Source: Methylobacterium oryzihabitans (GTDB taxonomy: Bacteria; Pseudomonadota; Alphaproteobacteria; Rhizobiales; Beijerinckiaceae). From it: DNA of 64,000 nucleotides. The stretch is taken from assembly GCF_004004555.2 (NCBI RefSeq), contig NZ_SACP01000016.1, positions 95,459 to 159,458 on the forward strand. Direction: 5' to 3'. Both the position numbers and the translations under genes were made by a program. The notes under the pieces were generated by a model. The model made no database searches and was not told the DNA's origin. It saw only the letters and a program-made list of their open reading frames with translations. Below, piece after piece: positions 1 to 8,446 of the stretch; position 1 is the first letter of the stretch; the number at the start of each line of letters is the position of its first letter.

Positions 1-91
1 GGAGATGGAGCGACTGGTTGATTCGGCTGTGATGGTAATAGCGGTGGTCGTCCCACCGCTGCACGCGCAACGCTTCGAGAAAGCCGCCCAT
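1..91 (-). CDS. truncated CDS, N-terminal 30 residues of an unidentified protein
   Basis: Only the first 30 codons lie in the window; the rest runs off the left edge. The peptide begins MGGFLEALRVQRWDDHRYYH and is rich in His, Tyr and Arg. The start is supported by a strong ribosome binding site: reading the minus strand, GGAGGA lies about 7 nt before the ATG at 89-91. Codons have high G/C at third positions like the neighbours. It lies downstream of pmtA on the same strand (43 nt gap), so it may be co-transcribed with it. I do not recognise the family from 30 residues; the continuation to the left is needed to name it. Confidence 0.6.
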   Translation of the reverse strand, partial: MGGFLEALRVQRWDDHRYYHHSRINQSLHL

Positions 92-134
92 GATCGTGTC
101 CTCCGGAAGGGGGTCGAGGTGAGAAGGCCGTCCG

Positions 135-806
135 TCAGGCCGCGTCGGATTTCCGCAGCCGGATCAGCGAGAAATGGCCGAGCGGCGGCAGCGGGCGGCG
201 CTCGATGACGCTCACGCCGGCGGTCCGGTCCACCCAGTCCTGGTAGCGCTGCCAGGAGAACTCGGTGCGCCAGCCCAGCCGGTTGACGAGCGGGGAGAGC
301 AGCGACTCGATCGTGCCGCGCAGGCCGGCATCGGCGCCGATGCGCGTCGTGATGACGATCTCTCCGCCGGGTCGCGCCACGCGCAGGAACTCGTCGAGGG
401 CGGCCTCGGGGTTCGGCACCGCGGTGACGACGTACTGCGCCACCACCACGTCGAAGGAGGCGTCGGCGAAGGCGAGATGCTCGGCATCCATCACGTCGAG
501 CTGCTCGACGTTGCGCAGCGCCAGCCGGGCGACCCGCTCGCGCGCCTTCGCCAGCATCGGGGCCGACAGATCGACTCCGACGAGGCGGCTGCGAGCGGAA
601 TAGTGCGGCAGCGAGAGGCCCGTGCCGACGCCGACTTCGAGGATGCGCCCGCCGATCCGCTCCGCCGCCGCGATCGCCGCCGAGCGGCCGCGCGCGAAGA
701 CCTTGCCGAAGACGAGGTCGTAGATCGGCGCCCAGCGATCGTAGGCCCTGGCGACCCCTTCCGTGTGCATGTCCCCGGCGGTGGGGAGCGCGCCGTTTCC
801 TGCCAT
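135..806 (-). CDS. pmtA: SAM-dependent methyltransferase, probable phosphatidylethanolamine N-methyltransferase PmtA
   Basis: 223-residue class I methyltransferase. The glycine-rich SAM-binding motif LEVGVGTGLSLPHYS is at residues 56-70, followed by the acidic residue of motif II (Asp79 in GVDLSAPML). Length, the YDRWAPIYDLVFGKVF start and the GTGLSLPHY motif fit the short Rhodobacter-type PmtA, which methylates phosphatidylethanolamine stepwise to phosphatidylcholine at the cytoplasmic membrane. The start at 806 is preceded by an AGGAG site. A hypothetical gene ends 26 nt upstream and another gene begins 43 nt downstream on the same strand. An alternative is a ubiquinone/menaquinone-type C-methyltransferase, which shares the fold, but the N-terminal sequence fits PmtA better. 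The assignment is by recognition, without a database search. Confidence 0.8.
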   Translation of the reverse strand: MAGNGALPTAGDMHTEGVARAYDRWAPIYDLVFGKVFARGRSAAIAAAERIGGRILEVGVGTGLSLPHYSARSRLVGVDLSAPMLAKARERVARLALRNVEQLDVMDAEHLAFADASFDVVVAQYVVTAVPNPEAALDEFLRVARPGGEIVITTRIGADAGLRGTIESLLSPLVNRLGWRTEFSWQRYQDWVDRTAGVSVIERRPLPPLGHFSLIRLRKSDAA

Positions 807-832
807 GACCGAAGCTCCTGGAGAGAAATGAC

Positions 833-1216
833 TCAGGCCGTCGCCCGGATGCCGGACCCGATCGCCCCGCGGGCGAGCGCCCAGGCGCGGCGGCCCGTCC
901 GGGAGATGCGGAGGGCGCCGAGACGGGCGGCCCGGAGGCCCTCGTCGAGCACGCCGATGGCGGGGTCGCCGATCCCGTCGCGCGGCCCGGTGACCGGGAC
1001 GGCCGCGACCGGCACCCCGCAGGCCGGGACATCGAGCTGGACGACGCCGCAGGTGTCGGTGCGGTTCGGGATCCTCTCGGGCGACAGGGCGACGATCTCC
1101 GGCCCGACCCGGGGGGCGGTTCGTGCCCGCGGGGTCGGGGTCCGGACGACACCGTCGACCTGCAGCGCCCCGGCATCCGTCGCGATCAACACCCGCATGT
1201 CGCTGGACGTCCCCAT
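833..1216 (-). CDS. hypothetical protein upstream of pmtA
   Basis: 127-residue frame ending 26 nt before pmtA on the same strand. Third codon positions are almost all G or C across the whole frame, as in real genes here, and a GAGG site lies about 8 nt before the ATG at 1216. A second in-frame ATG at 1198 gives a 121-residue form. The protein starts with a beta-strand-like MRVLIATDAGALQVDGVV, has a Pro/Arg-rich linker and an Ala/Arg-rich C-terminal helix. No signal peptide, membrane segment or known motif is visible. It may form a transcription unit with pmtA. The function is unknown; a plus-strand open frame across the same bases looks like a shadow. Confidence 0.5.
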   Translation of the reverse strand: MGTSSDMRVLIATDAGALQVDGVVRTPTPRARTAPRVGPEIVALSPERIPNRTDTCGVVQLDVPACGVPVAAVPVTGPRDGIGDPAIGVLDEGLRAARLGALRISRTGRRAWALARGAIGSGIRATA

Positions 1217-1557
1217 GGCCGGCCCTCGACGCGAATCCGCGGATCATCCGCAGCGCGAGGGTCGTTGCACCGCTCCCGGAGCATTCTTTCAGCGGTACAT
1301 TTGGATTTTTACGGCTGGATGACACCGGACGAGGTCGAAAACCCGTCGCGATCGCGTGAATTCATGAGGCGTCGAAATATTGCGCGCCGGGAGCGACGGT
1401 GATGGAGACGGAGCCGCTTCGCGGCCCATCTGACGGCTGGATCCCGGATCTCCTTCCGCTATCGCTTCAGTCGTGTAGGCCCATTCGGACCCGGAAAGGG
1501 ATGCTGCGCGCGGTCAATACGATTGACCATCGCTCAAACAGGCTCTCACACAGGCTC
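1217..1557. other. intergenic region without a recognisable gene
   Basis: 341 bp between the start of the minus-strand hypothetical gene and the stop of xerC. It contains an AT-richer patch around 1290-1385 that could hold the promoter for the hypothetical gene and pmtA. A direct repeat of CAGGCTCTCA occurs just after the xerC end (about 1538-1560). No coding frame with credible codon use and no RNA gene were recognised. Confidence 0.5.
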
Positions 1558-2520
1558 TCAGACCCTCTGCGCCCGCGGATGCGCGGCGTCGAAGGCGTGG
1601 AGGAGGCGGGCCGCATCCACCTTGGTGTAGACCTGGGTGGTCGCGAGCGAGGCGTGGCCGAGCAGCTCCTGGATCGCCCGCAGCTCGCCCTGGCGGGCGA
1701 GGAGATGGGTGGCGAAGGAGTGGCGCAGGGCGTGCGGCGTCGCGGTCTCGGGCAGGCCGAGCGCGCCGCGCATCGCCGCGACCGCGAACTGGATGACCCG
1801 CGGCGAGAGCGGCCCGCCGCGGGCGCCGACGAAGAGCGGGCCGTCCTCGACGAGGCGGTAGGGACACAGGCGCAGATACTCCTCCACCGCGGCCCGCACC
1901 GGCGCGATCACCGGGACGCCGCGGGTCTTCCGCCCCTTGCCGAGCACCGTCAGGCTGTCGGTGTCGCCGGTCGGGGCGTCGCGGCGGCGGATCGCCAGGG
2001 CCTCGCCGATGCGCAGGCCGCAGCCGTAGAGCAGGGCCAGCACCGCCGCATCGCGGGCGAGGACCCAGTCCGGGCGCTCCTCGCCGGCGCGCAGGTCCGG
2101 GCTCGTCATCGCGATCGCGGCCCGGACCGGCAGCGGACGGGGGAGGCGGCGCTCGACCTTCGGCGAGCGCACCGCCGACAGCGCCGCGACGGTGCCGTGG
2201 CCCTCGCGGTCGAGGTGGCGGGCGAAGGAGCGCAGGGCCGCGAGCGCCCGCATCAGGCTGCGCCCGCTCAGGCCCTCGGCCCGGCGCGCCGCCATGTAGC
2301 CGCGCAGGTCGCGCGGCTTGAGCCCGACCAGGGTCGGGATGTCGGCGGCGGTGCCGGAACGGCCGAGATGGGCGAGGAACTGGCGCAGGTCGCGGCCGTA
2401 GGCCTCGACGGTGGCCGGGCTCAGCCGCCGCTCGCCGGCGAGCCCGCCGAGCCAGGACGCGGCCTCGGCCCGCACGTCCGGCGCGCCGGGAAGGAGGTCG
2501 GGGCAAACATCGTGGGTCAT
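1558..2520 (-). CDS. xerC: tyrosine recombinase XerC/XerD
   Basis: 320-residue site-specific recombinase that, with its partner, resolves chromosome dimers at dif. The N-terminal SAM-like DNA-binding domain covers about residues 15-105. The catalytic domain shows the full set of residues: Arg in YGCGLRIGEAL, Lys in GKGRKTRG, His-x-x-Arg in PHALRHSFATHLL, His in LLGHASL and the nucleophilic Tyr in TTQVYTKVD. Length fits chromosomal XerC/XerD rather than a phage integrase. The ATG at 2520 has a GGAG site 7 nt upstream; the frame stays open much further upstream but that part overlaps the epimerase. The choice of xerC over xerD is a judgement from overall similarity. Confidence 0.88.
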   Translation of the reverse strand: MTHDVCPDLLPGAPDVRAEAASWLGGLAGERRLSPATVEAYGRDLRQFLAHLGRSGTAADIPTLVGLKPRDLRGYMAARRAEGLSGRSLMRALAALRSFARHLDREGHGTVAALSAVRSPKVERRLPRPLPVRAAIAMTSPDLRAGEERPDWVLARDAAVLALLYGCGLRIGEALAIRRRDAPTGDTDSLTVLGKGRKTRGVPVIAPVRAAVEEYLRLCPYRLVEDGPLFVGARGGPLSPRVIQFAVAAMRGALGLPETATPHALRHSFATHLLARQGELRAIQELLGHASLATTQVYTKVDAARLLHAFDAAHPRAQRV

Positions 2521-2655
2521 CGGCCGCTCCGTTGCCGGGAGGCTGGCCCGGGATGGTTGACAGGCGGTTGACGGCCCGGCGCTGGCACGAACCGCCGCCC
2601 CGGTGTAGCGAGCCACGGGCCGGCCGGGGCCGGCCGCGGCGGAGGGACGGATGCG

Positions 2656-3672
2656 ATGCGCTTTCTGGTGACGGGGGCGGCCGGGTTCATCGGCTCCCAC
2701 CTGTCCGGCCGCCTGCTCTCGGACGGGCACGAGGTCGTCGGGCTGGACGGGATGACCGACTACTACGACGTCGGGCTCAAGCGCGAGCGGCTCGCCGCCC
2801 TGGAGGCCCGCCCCGGCTTCACCGGCCGCGTCGCGATGCTGGAGGAGCCCGGCGCCGTGATGGCGCTGATGGCCGAGGCCCGGCCCGAGATCGTGATCCA
2901 CCTCGCCGCCCAGGCCGGCGTGCGCTACAGCCTCGACCATCCGGCCTCCTACGTGTCGTCGAACCTCGTCGGCACGTTCCAGGTGTTGGAGGCCTGCCGC
3001 GCCCACCCGGTGCGCCACCTCCTGTTCGCCTCGACCTCCTCGGCCTATGGCGGCAACGGCTCGGTGCCGTTCCACGAGACCGACCGGGCGGTGTCGCCGC
3101 TCAACATCTATGCCGCCTCGAAGATCGCCGGCGAGGCGATGGCGCATTCCTACGCCCATCTGTGGGGCATCCCGACCACGGCGTTCCGGTTCTTCACCGT
3201 CTACGGCCCGGGGGGCCGGCCCGACATGGCGCCGTCGCTGTTCACGAAAAAAATCCTCGCCGGCGAGCCGATCGAGGTGTTCGGGCACGGCGAGGCGGTG
3301 CGCGACTTCACCTACATCGACGACCTCGTCGAGTGCATCGTGCGGCTGTGCGCGGTGCCCCCCGGCGGGCCGGGCACCGCGCCGGTCTCGGAGGCCGACA
3401 CCCTGAGCCCGGTCGCGCCCTACCGCCTCGTCAACATCGGCGGCGGCCACCCGGTCAGCGTCACGGCGATGATCGACGCCATCGAGGCGGCGCTGGGCCT
3501 GACGGCCGAGCGGATCCTCAAGCCCCTGCCGCCCGGCGACGTGCCGCGCACCGAGGCGAGCATCGGCCTGCTGCGCGACCTCGTCGGCTTCGTGCCGGCG
3601 ACGCCGATCGGCCCGGGCATCGCCGCCTTCGTGGCGTGGTACCGCGAGCGGGCGGCCCGGCTCGCCGCCTGA
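2656..3672 (+). CDS. NAD-dependent epimerase/dehydratase, probable UDP-glucuronate 4-epimerase
   Basis: 338-residue extended short-chain dehydrogenase. The Rossmann motif GAAGFIGSH is at residues 7-15, the catalytic Ser/Thr in ASTSSAYGG and the YxxxK pair in YAASKIAGE. The DYYDVGLKRERLAAL stretch and the FRFFTVYGPGGRPDMA substrate-loop motif are typical of the UDP-glucuronate 4-epimerase group, which makes UDP-galacturonate for surface polysaccharide. Neighbours do not confirm the sugar: no glycosyltransferases are nearby. A GGAGGG site at 2641 precedes the start. The enzyme is probably cytoplasmic. UDP-glucose 4-epimerase or dTDP-glucose dehydratase are less likely alternatives. Confidence 0.82.
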   Translation: MRFLVTGAAGFIGSHLSGRLLSDGHEVVGLDGMTDYYDVGLKRERLAALEARPGFTGRVAMLEEPGAVMALMAEARPEIVIHLAAQAGVRYSLDHPASYVSSNLVGTFQVLEACRAHPVRHLLFASTSSAYGGNGSVPFHETDRAVSPLNIYAASKIAGEAMAHSYAHLWGIPTTAFRFFTVYGPGGRPDMAPSLFTKKILAGEPIEVFGHGEAVRDFTYIDDLVECIVRLCAVPPGGPGTAPVSEADTLSPVAPYRLVNIGGGHPVSVTAMIDAIEAALGLTAERILKPLPPGDVPRTEASIGLLRDLVGFVPATPIGPGIAAFVAWYRERAARLAA

Positions 3673-3698
3673 GCGGATTGCCGCGTCTTGTCAGCGGC

Positions 3699-5018
3699 AT
3701 GGCGGCCGTGCTGAATGCCGCCATGCCCCAGTCCGTCGATGCGAGTGCCGAAGCCGAGGCCGGCAAGTCCGCGGGCGACAAGTCCGCGGCCGACAAGCCC
3801 GAGACCGTCCGGCCGACCCGGCGCTACGCCCAGAAGCGCGACGCGATCCTGCATGCCGCGGCCGCCCTGTTCAACGAGGCCGGGGTCAAGGGCACGACGC
3901 TCGCCGACGTCGCCCGCAGCGTCGGGCTGATGACCAACAGCGTGACCTACTACTACCGGCGCAAGGAGGACCTCGCGGCGGCGTGCTTCCTGCACACGAT
4001 CGCGATGCTCGACGGCCTCGCCTCCCGCGCCGAGGCCGAGCCCGATCCGGCCGCCCGCCTGCGGCGTTTCCTCGCCCTCTACCTCGCCGGCCGCGCCGCC
4101 GTGGCGAAGGGCGAGGAGCCCGACACCGCGATGCTCAACGACGTGCGGGCGCTGCCGGAGCCGCAGGCCGAGGCGGTGTTCGCCGCCTATGCCGGCTTCT
4201 TCCGCCGGGTCCGCGGGCTGTTCGACGGCACGCCGCTGGAGCGCGCCGAGCGCAACGCCCGCACCCACCTGCTGCTCTCGGTGATCCATCCGGCCCGGCA
4301 GTGGATCGACCGCTACGAGCCGCGGGACTACGCCTGGGTCGCGGCGCGCACCGGCGACCTGCTGGTCGGCGGCATGGCCGGGCCCGGTTCCGCCTGGGCG
4401 CCCGGCATCCTCGCAGAGCCGCCCGGCCCGGCCGAGAGCGAGGTCTCGCCGGAGGCGTTCCTGCGGGCGGCCACCATCCTCATCAACCAGCAGGGCTATC
4501 GCGGCGCCTCGGTCGACAAGATCTCGGGCCTGCTCAAGGTGACCAAGGGGTCGTTCTACCATCACAACGACAACAAGGACGATCTCGTCGCCAACTGCTT
4601 CAGCCGCAGCTTCGCGCAGATCCGGGCGGTGCAGGACGCCGCCATCGCGGCCGGGGGCAGCGGCTGGGACCGGGTCTGCACCGCCTCGGCGACGCTGGTG
4701 CGCCGCCAACTCGGCCCCGGCGGTCCGCTGCTGCGGATGACCGCGTTCAGCGCCCTGCCGGAAGGGCTGCGCGAGGCCAACCGGCGCACGATGAACCGCC
4801 TCGCCGAGCGCTTCGCCCTGTGCCTCGCCGACGGCATCGCCGACGGCTCGGTGCGGCCGCTCGATGCCGGCATCGCCGCGCAGCTCGTCAGCAGCATGGT
4901 CAACGCCGCCGCCGAGCTGCCGTCCTGGGTGCCGGGCGTGACCCCGGAGGTCGCCGCCGACCTCTACGCGCGGCCCCTGTTCCTCGGCCTGCTGGCCCCG
5001 CCGGCCGGCGCCGGCTGA
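3699..5018 (+). CDS. tandem TetR/AcrR-type transcriptional regulator (two fused TetR units)
   Basis: 439 residues, about twice a normal TetR repressor. A first helix-turn-helix lies at about residues 45-92 (core TTLADVARSVGLMTNSVTYY) and a second, diverged one at about 250-300 (core ASVDKISGLLKVTKGSFYHH); each is followed by its own helical ligand-binding part. The fused monomer may act like a TetR dimer in one chain. It sits 157 bp upstream of an acyl-CoA dehydrogenase on the same strand, and a perfect palindrome lies between them, so control of that gene is a reasonable inference. Two starts are possible (3699 and 3723); neither has a clear ribosome site. The N-terminal 35 residues are Ala/Lys-rich and probably disordered. 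Confidence 0.85.
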   Translation: MAAVLNAAMPQSVDASAEAEAGKSAGDKSAADKPETVRPTRRYAQKRDAILHAAAALFNEAGVKGTTLADVARSVGLMTNSVTYYYRRKEDLAAACFLHTIAMLDGLASRAEAEPDPAARLRRFLALYLAGRAAVAKGEEPDTAMLNDVRALPEPQAEAVFAAYAGFFRRVRGLFDGTPLERAERNARTHLLLSVIHPARQWIDRYEPRDYAWVAARTGDLLVGGMAGPGSAWAPGILAEPPGPAESEVSPEAFLRAATILINQQGYRGASVDKISGLLKVTKGSFYHHNDNKDDLVANCFSRSFAQIRAVQDAAIAAGGSGWDRVCTASATLVRRQLGPGGPLLRMTAFSALPEGLREANRRTMNRLAERFALCLADGIADGSVRPLDAGIAAQLVSSMVNAAAELPSWVPGVTPEVAADLYARPLFLGLLAPPAGAG

Positions 5019-5066
5019 ACCGGGATCGAAAGCCCGGTACGGGTCCCGCACGGCCGGCCGCTGCCA

Positions 5067-5080
5067 CGTTTTCGAAAACG
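5067..5080. promoter_or_regulatory. perfect palindrome, candidate operator of the tandem TetR regulator
   Basis: CGTTTTCGAAAACG is a perfect 14-bp palindrome and unusually AT-rich for this genome. It lies in the 157-bp gap between the tandem TetR gene and the acyl-CoA dehydrogenase, about 95 bp before the latter's start. TetR-family operators are typically palindromes of this kind. The assignment as an operator is inference from position and symmetry. Confidence 0.4.
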
Positions 5081-5175
5081 CGGTCTTCGCGACACGGGCT
5101 TGCCTCGCCGGCCATCCCGGCTAGGCTCGGCGCGAAAGGCCCGGGCGCCAGACCCCGGCCCAGGGAGGTCAGCCG

Positions 5176-6426
<1,251 letters not shown>

Positions 6427-6538
6427 GAAGCCTTCGTGGCGCGGAGATCGGGGATTCGGCAGCAAGGGCCGGGATGCGAACGACCCGGCGCCGAGGCAGG
6501 GTGGCGGCGTGACGGGCAGCCGATGAGGAGACCACCCG

Positions 6539-7606
6539 ATGCCCTCTCCCCCAACCTCCGAGCCGCTCCCGGACGAGGCGGCGCGCTGGGCCGCCCTGCG
6601 CGCCCGCGACAAGCAGGCCGATGGGTCGTTCGTCTACGCGGTGCGCACGACCGGCGTGTATTGCCGGCCGAGCTGTCCCTCGCGCCCGGCGCGGCCGGAG
6701 AACGTGTCGTTCCATGATTCCTGCGCGGCGGCGGAGGCGGCCGGGTTCCGGCCGTGCCGGCGCTGCCGCCCCGACGCGGCAGGGCAGGGCGAGCGCGACG
6801 CCGCCGCGGTCGCCCGCGCCTGCGCGTTGATCGATGCGACCGAGACCGCGCCCGATCTCGACGCGCTGGCCGCCGCCGCGGGCCTCAGCCGCTTCCACTT
6901 CCACCGGGTGTTCCGGCGCGTCACCGGCGTCACCCCGCGCGCCTACGCCGCCGCCCGCCGCGCCGGCCGCGTCGCCGAGGGCCTGCGGGAGGCCTCGAGC
7001 GTCACGGCCGCCCTGTACGAGGCCGGCTACAACTCGCCGAGTCGGTTCTACGCCGCGGCCCCGGCGCGGCTCGGGATGAGCCCGGCCGCCTACCGCGACG
7101 GCGGCGCCCGGGCGGCGATCCGCTTCGCGCTCGGGCCGTGCAGCCTCGGCACGGTGCTGGTCGCGGCGACGGAGCGGGGGGTCTGCGCGATCCTGCTCGG
7201 CGACGATCCCGACGTACTCCTGCGCGACCTCCAGGACCGGTTCCCGAAGGCGGACCTGCACGGGGGCGACGCGGCCTTCGAGGCTCTCGTCGCCCGGGTG
7301 GTGGGGCTGGTCGAGCACCCCGCCAGCCCCGTCGACCTGCCGCTCGACATCGGCGGCACCGCGTTCCAGCAGCGGGTCTGGGAGGCCCTGCGGCGCATTC
7401 CCGCCGGCACGACCGCGACCTACGCCGAGGTGGCGCGGGCGATCGGGATGCCGGCGGCGGTGCGGGCGGTGGCCCGGGCCTGCGGCGCCAACGCGCTCGC
7501 GGTGGCGATCCCCTGCCACCGGGTCGTCCGCTCCGACGGCGCGCTGTCCGGCTATCGCTGGGGCATCGCGCGCAAGCGCGATCTGCTCGACCGCGAGACC
7601 TCGTGA
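6539..7606 (+). CDS. ada: bifunctional adaptive response regulator Ada / methylated-DNA-cysteine methyltransferase
   Basis: 355 residues with the full Ada architecture. The N-terminal zinc domain has Cys42, Cys46, Cys73 and Cys76; Cys42 is the expected acceptor of methyl from phosphotriesters. An AraC-type helix-turn-helix follows (about 85-170), then the O6-methylguanine methyltransferase domain with the active site IPCHRV at Cys326 and the DNA-binding Arg finger region AAVRAVARACGAN. In the known system, methylated Ada activates its own promoter and repair genes. A GAGGAG site precedes the ATG. No alkB or alkA partner is next to it. All key residues are present, so activity is expected. Confidence 0.93.
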   Translation: MPSPPTSEPLPDEAARWAALRARDKQADGSFVYAVRTTGVYCRPSCPSRPARPENVSFHDSCAAAEAAGFRPCRRCRPDAAGQGERDAAAVARACALIDATETAPDLDALAAAAGLSRFHFHRVFRRVTGVTPRAYAAARRAGRVAEGLREASSVTAALYEAGYNSPSRFYAAAPARLGMSPAAYRDGGARAAIRFALGPCSLGTVLVAATERGVCAILLGDDPDVLLRDLQDRFPKADLHGGDAAFEALVARVVGLVEHPASPVDLPLDIGGTAFQQRVWEALRRIPAGTTATYAEVARAIGMPAAVRAVARACGANALAVAIPCHRVVRSDGALSGYRWGIARKRDLLDRETS

Positions 7607-7667
7607 CGACGTGCGCCGGCCCCGCAGGAGCCGGCTCGCCGTGGTCGGTGGTGTCGTCCGCTTCGGC

Positions 7668-8021
7668 CTACCAGCCGTAATACGGGCGGCGGTAGCCGAC
7701 CGGGCCGTAGCCGTAGGGCCCGTATTCCTCGACCCGCACCACGCGACGCGGGCGGTAGACCGGAACCTCGTCGATCTCCTCGACCCGGACCACGCGGGGC
7801 CGGCGATAGACGACCGGCGGCGGGGCGTAGCCGTAGGCGGGCGCGTAACCGTAGGCGGGGGCCGCCTGGGCGTTCGACACCGCGGCGCCGAGCAGCGCAC
7901 CGGCCGCGAGTCCCCCGATCACCCCGGCGGCGACGGCGCCGCCGCCGCCGGCCTGGGCCTGGGTGGCGACGCTGCCGACCCCGATCAGGGCGGCGGCCGA
8001 GAGAACCGCGATCTTCTTCAT
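7668..8021 (-). CDS. secreted Tyr/Pro/Arg-rich hypothetical protein
   Basis: 117 residues. A classical signal peptide (MKKIAVLSAAALIGVGSVAT) is followed by a cleavage site near AQA-GGG. A Gly/Ala-rich hydrophobic stretch comes next (about 25-50, resembling a glycine-zipper), then repeated YGYAP units and two copies of an RVVRVEE motif. The C-terminus is rich in Tyr, Gly and Pro. Proteins of this composition are common in alphaproteobacterial envelopes but have no assigned function. The start at 8021 has an AGGTG site. The gene is convergent with ada (61 bp between stops), and a 16-bp tandem repeat lies just upstream of its start. Confidence 0.75.
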   Translation of the reverse strand: MKKIAVLSAAALIGVGSVATQAQAGGGGAVAAGVIGGLAAGALLGAAVSNAQAAPAYGYAPAYGYAPPPVVYRRPRVVRVEEIDEVPVYRPRRVVRVEEYGPYGYGPVGYRRPYYGW

Positions 8022-8446
8022 GGCTGACACCTGGCTGCGAGGTTCGGAAGTGCCGGCTTGCATCCCGTGGACGTTGCATCCCGTGGACCGGCCGTGATGA
8101 CACCTTGGCCGACGGCGCCTGCATCGAAGCTGAAGCGGTCCGACAGCCTCCGTTCAGCTTCGCGGGAGAGGCCGGTCCGCGACCCTGACCGGGGAGCGGC
8201 CGCCGGTCTCGACCCGGCCGGGAGCCACCCGGGGGAAGGCCCCAGCCGCCAGAGCAGAACGCCCGCTTCGACATCATGACGATCGGCTTGTTTTACGCGG
8301 CGGCATGTACTCCGATAGTCGCCGATCCCGTTCTGTGGTATTCCAGTCTGCGCCGCCTGCCCTAACGACGGTGGTTCAGCATTCTTTATCGAATTCAGCC
8401 TAAGATTGATGCCCAGACCGCAGAAGCGGTGAACGAGGGGGCCTGG
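8022..8446. other. divergent intergenic region, promoter region of two genes
   Basis: 425 bp between the secreted protein gene (minus) and the globin-coupled receptor gene (plus). The left part carries a 16-bp tandem repeat described separately. The right part (8290-8420) is AT-richer than its surroundings and probably holds the receptor promoter. Open frames here lack convincing codon use or ribosome sites. No RNA gene was recognised. Confidence 0.5.
8058..8088. repeat. 16-bp tandem direct repeat upstream of the secreted protein gene
   Basis: TTGCATCCCGTGGACG at 8058-8073 is followed at once by a second copy (15 of 16 bases) at 8074-8088. The pair lies 37-67 bp upstream of the minus-strand start at 8021, where a promoter or operator is expected. 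Two direct sites one and a half helical turns apart suggest cooperative binding by a regulator. That role is inference. Confidence 0.5.

Noticed and set aside
174..1322. 382-codon plus-strand open frame opposite pmtA
   Set aside because: pmtA and the hypothetical gene on the minus strand have motifs or ribosome sites; the plus frame has neither.
1558..2520. Tyrosine recombinase as a marker of an integrated element
   Set aside because: It matches chromosomal XerC/XerD in length and motifs, and no attachment site repeat or phage gene is nearby. tRNA-Leu at 25273 also has no integrase beside it.
2532..3698. N-terminal extension of the tandem TetR frame back to 2532
   Set aside because: It overlaps the epimerase in another frame and its composition is that of a shadow; the regulator starts at 3699 or 3723.
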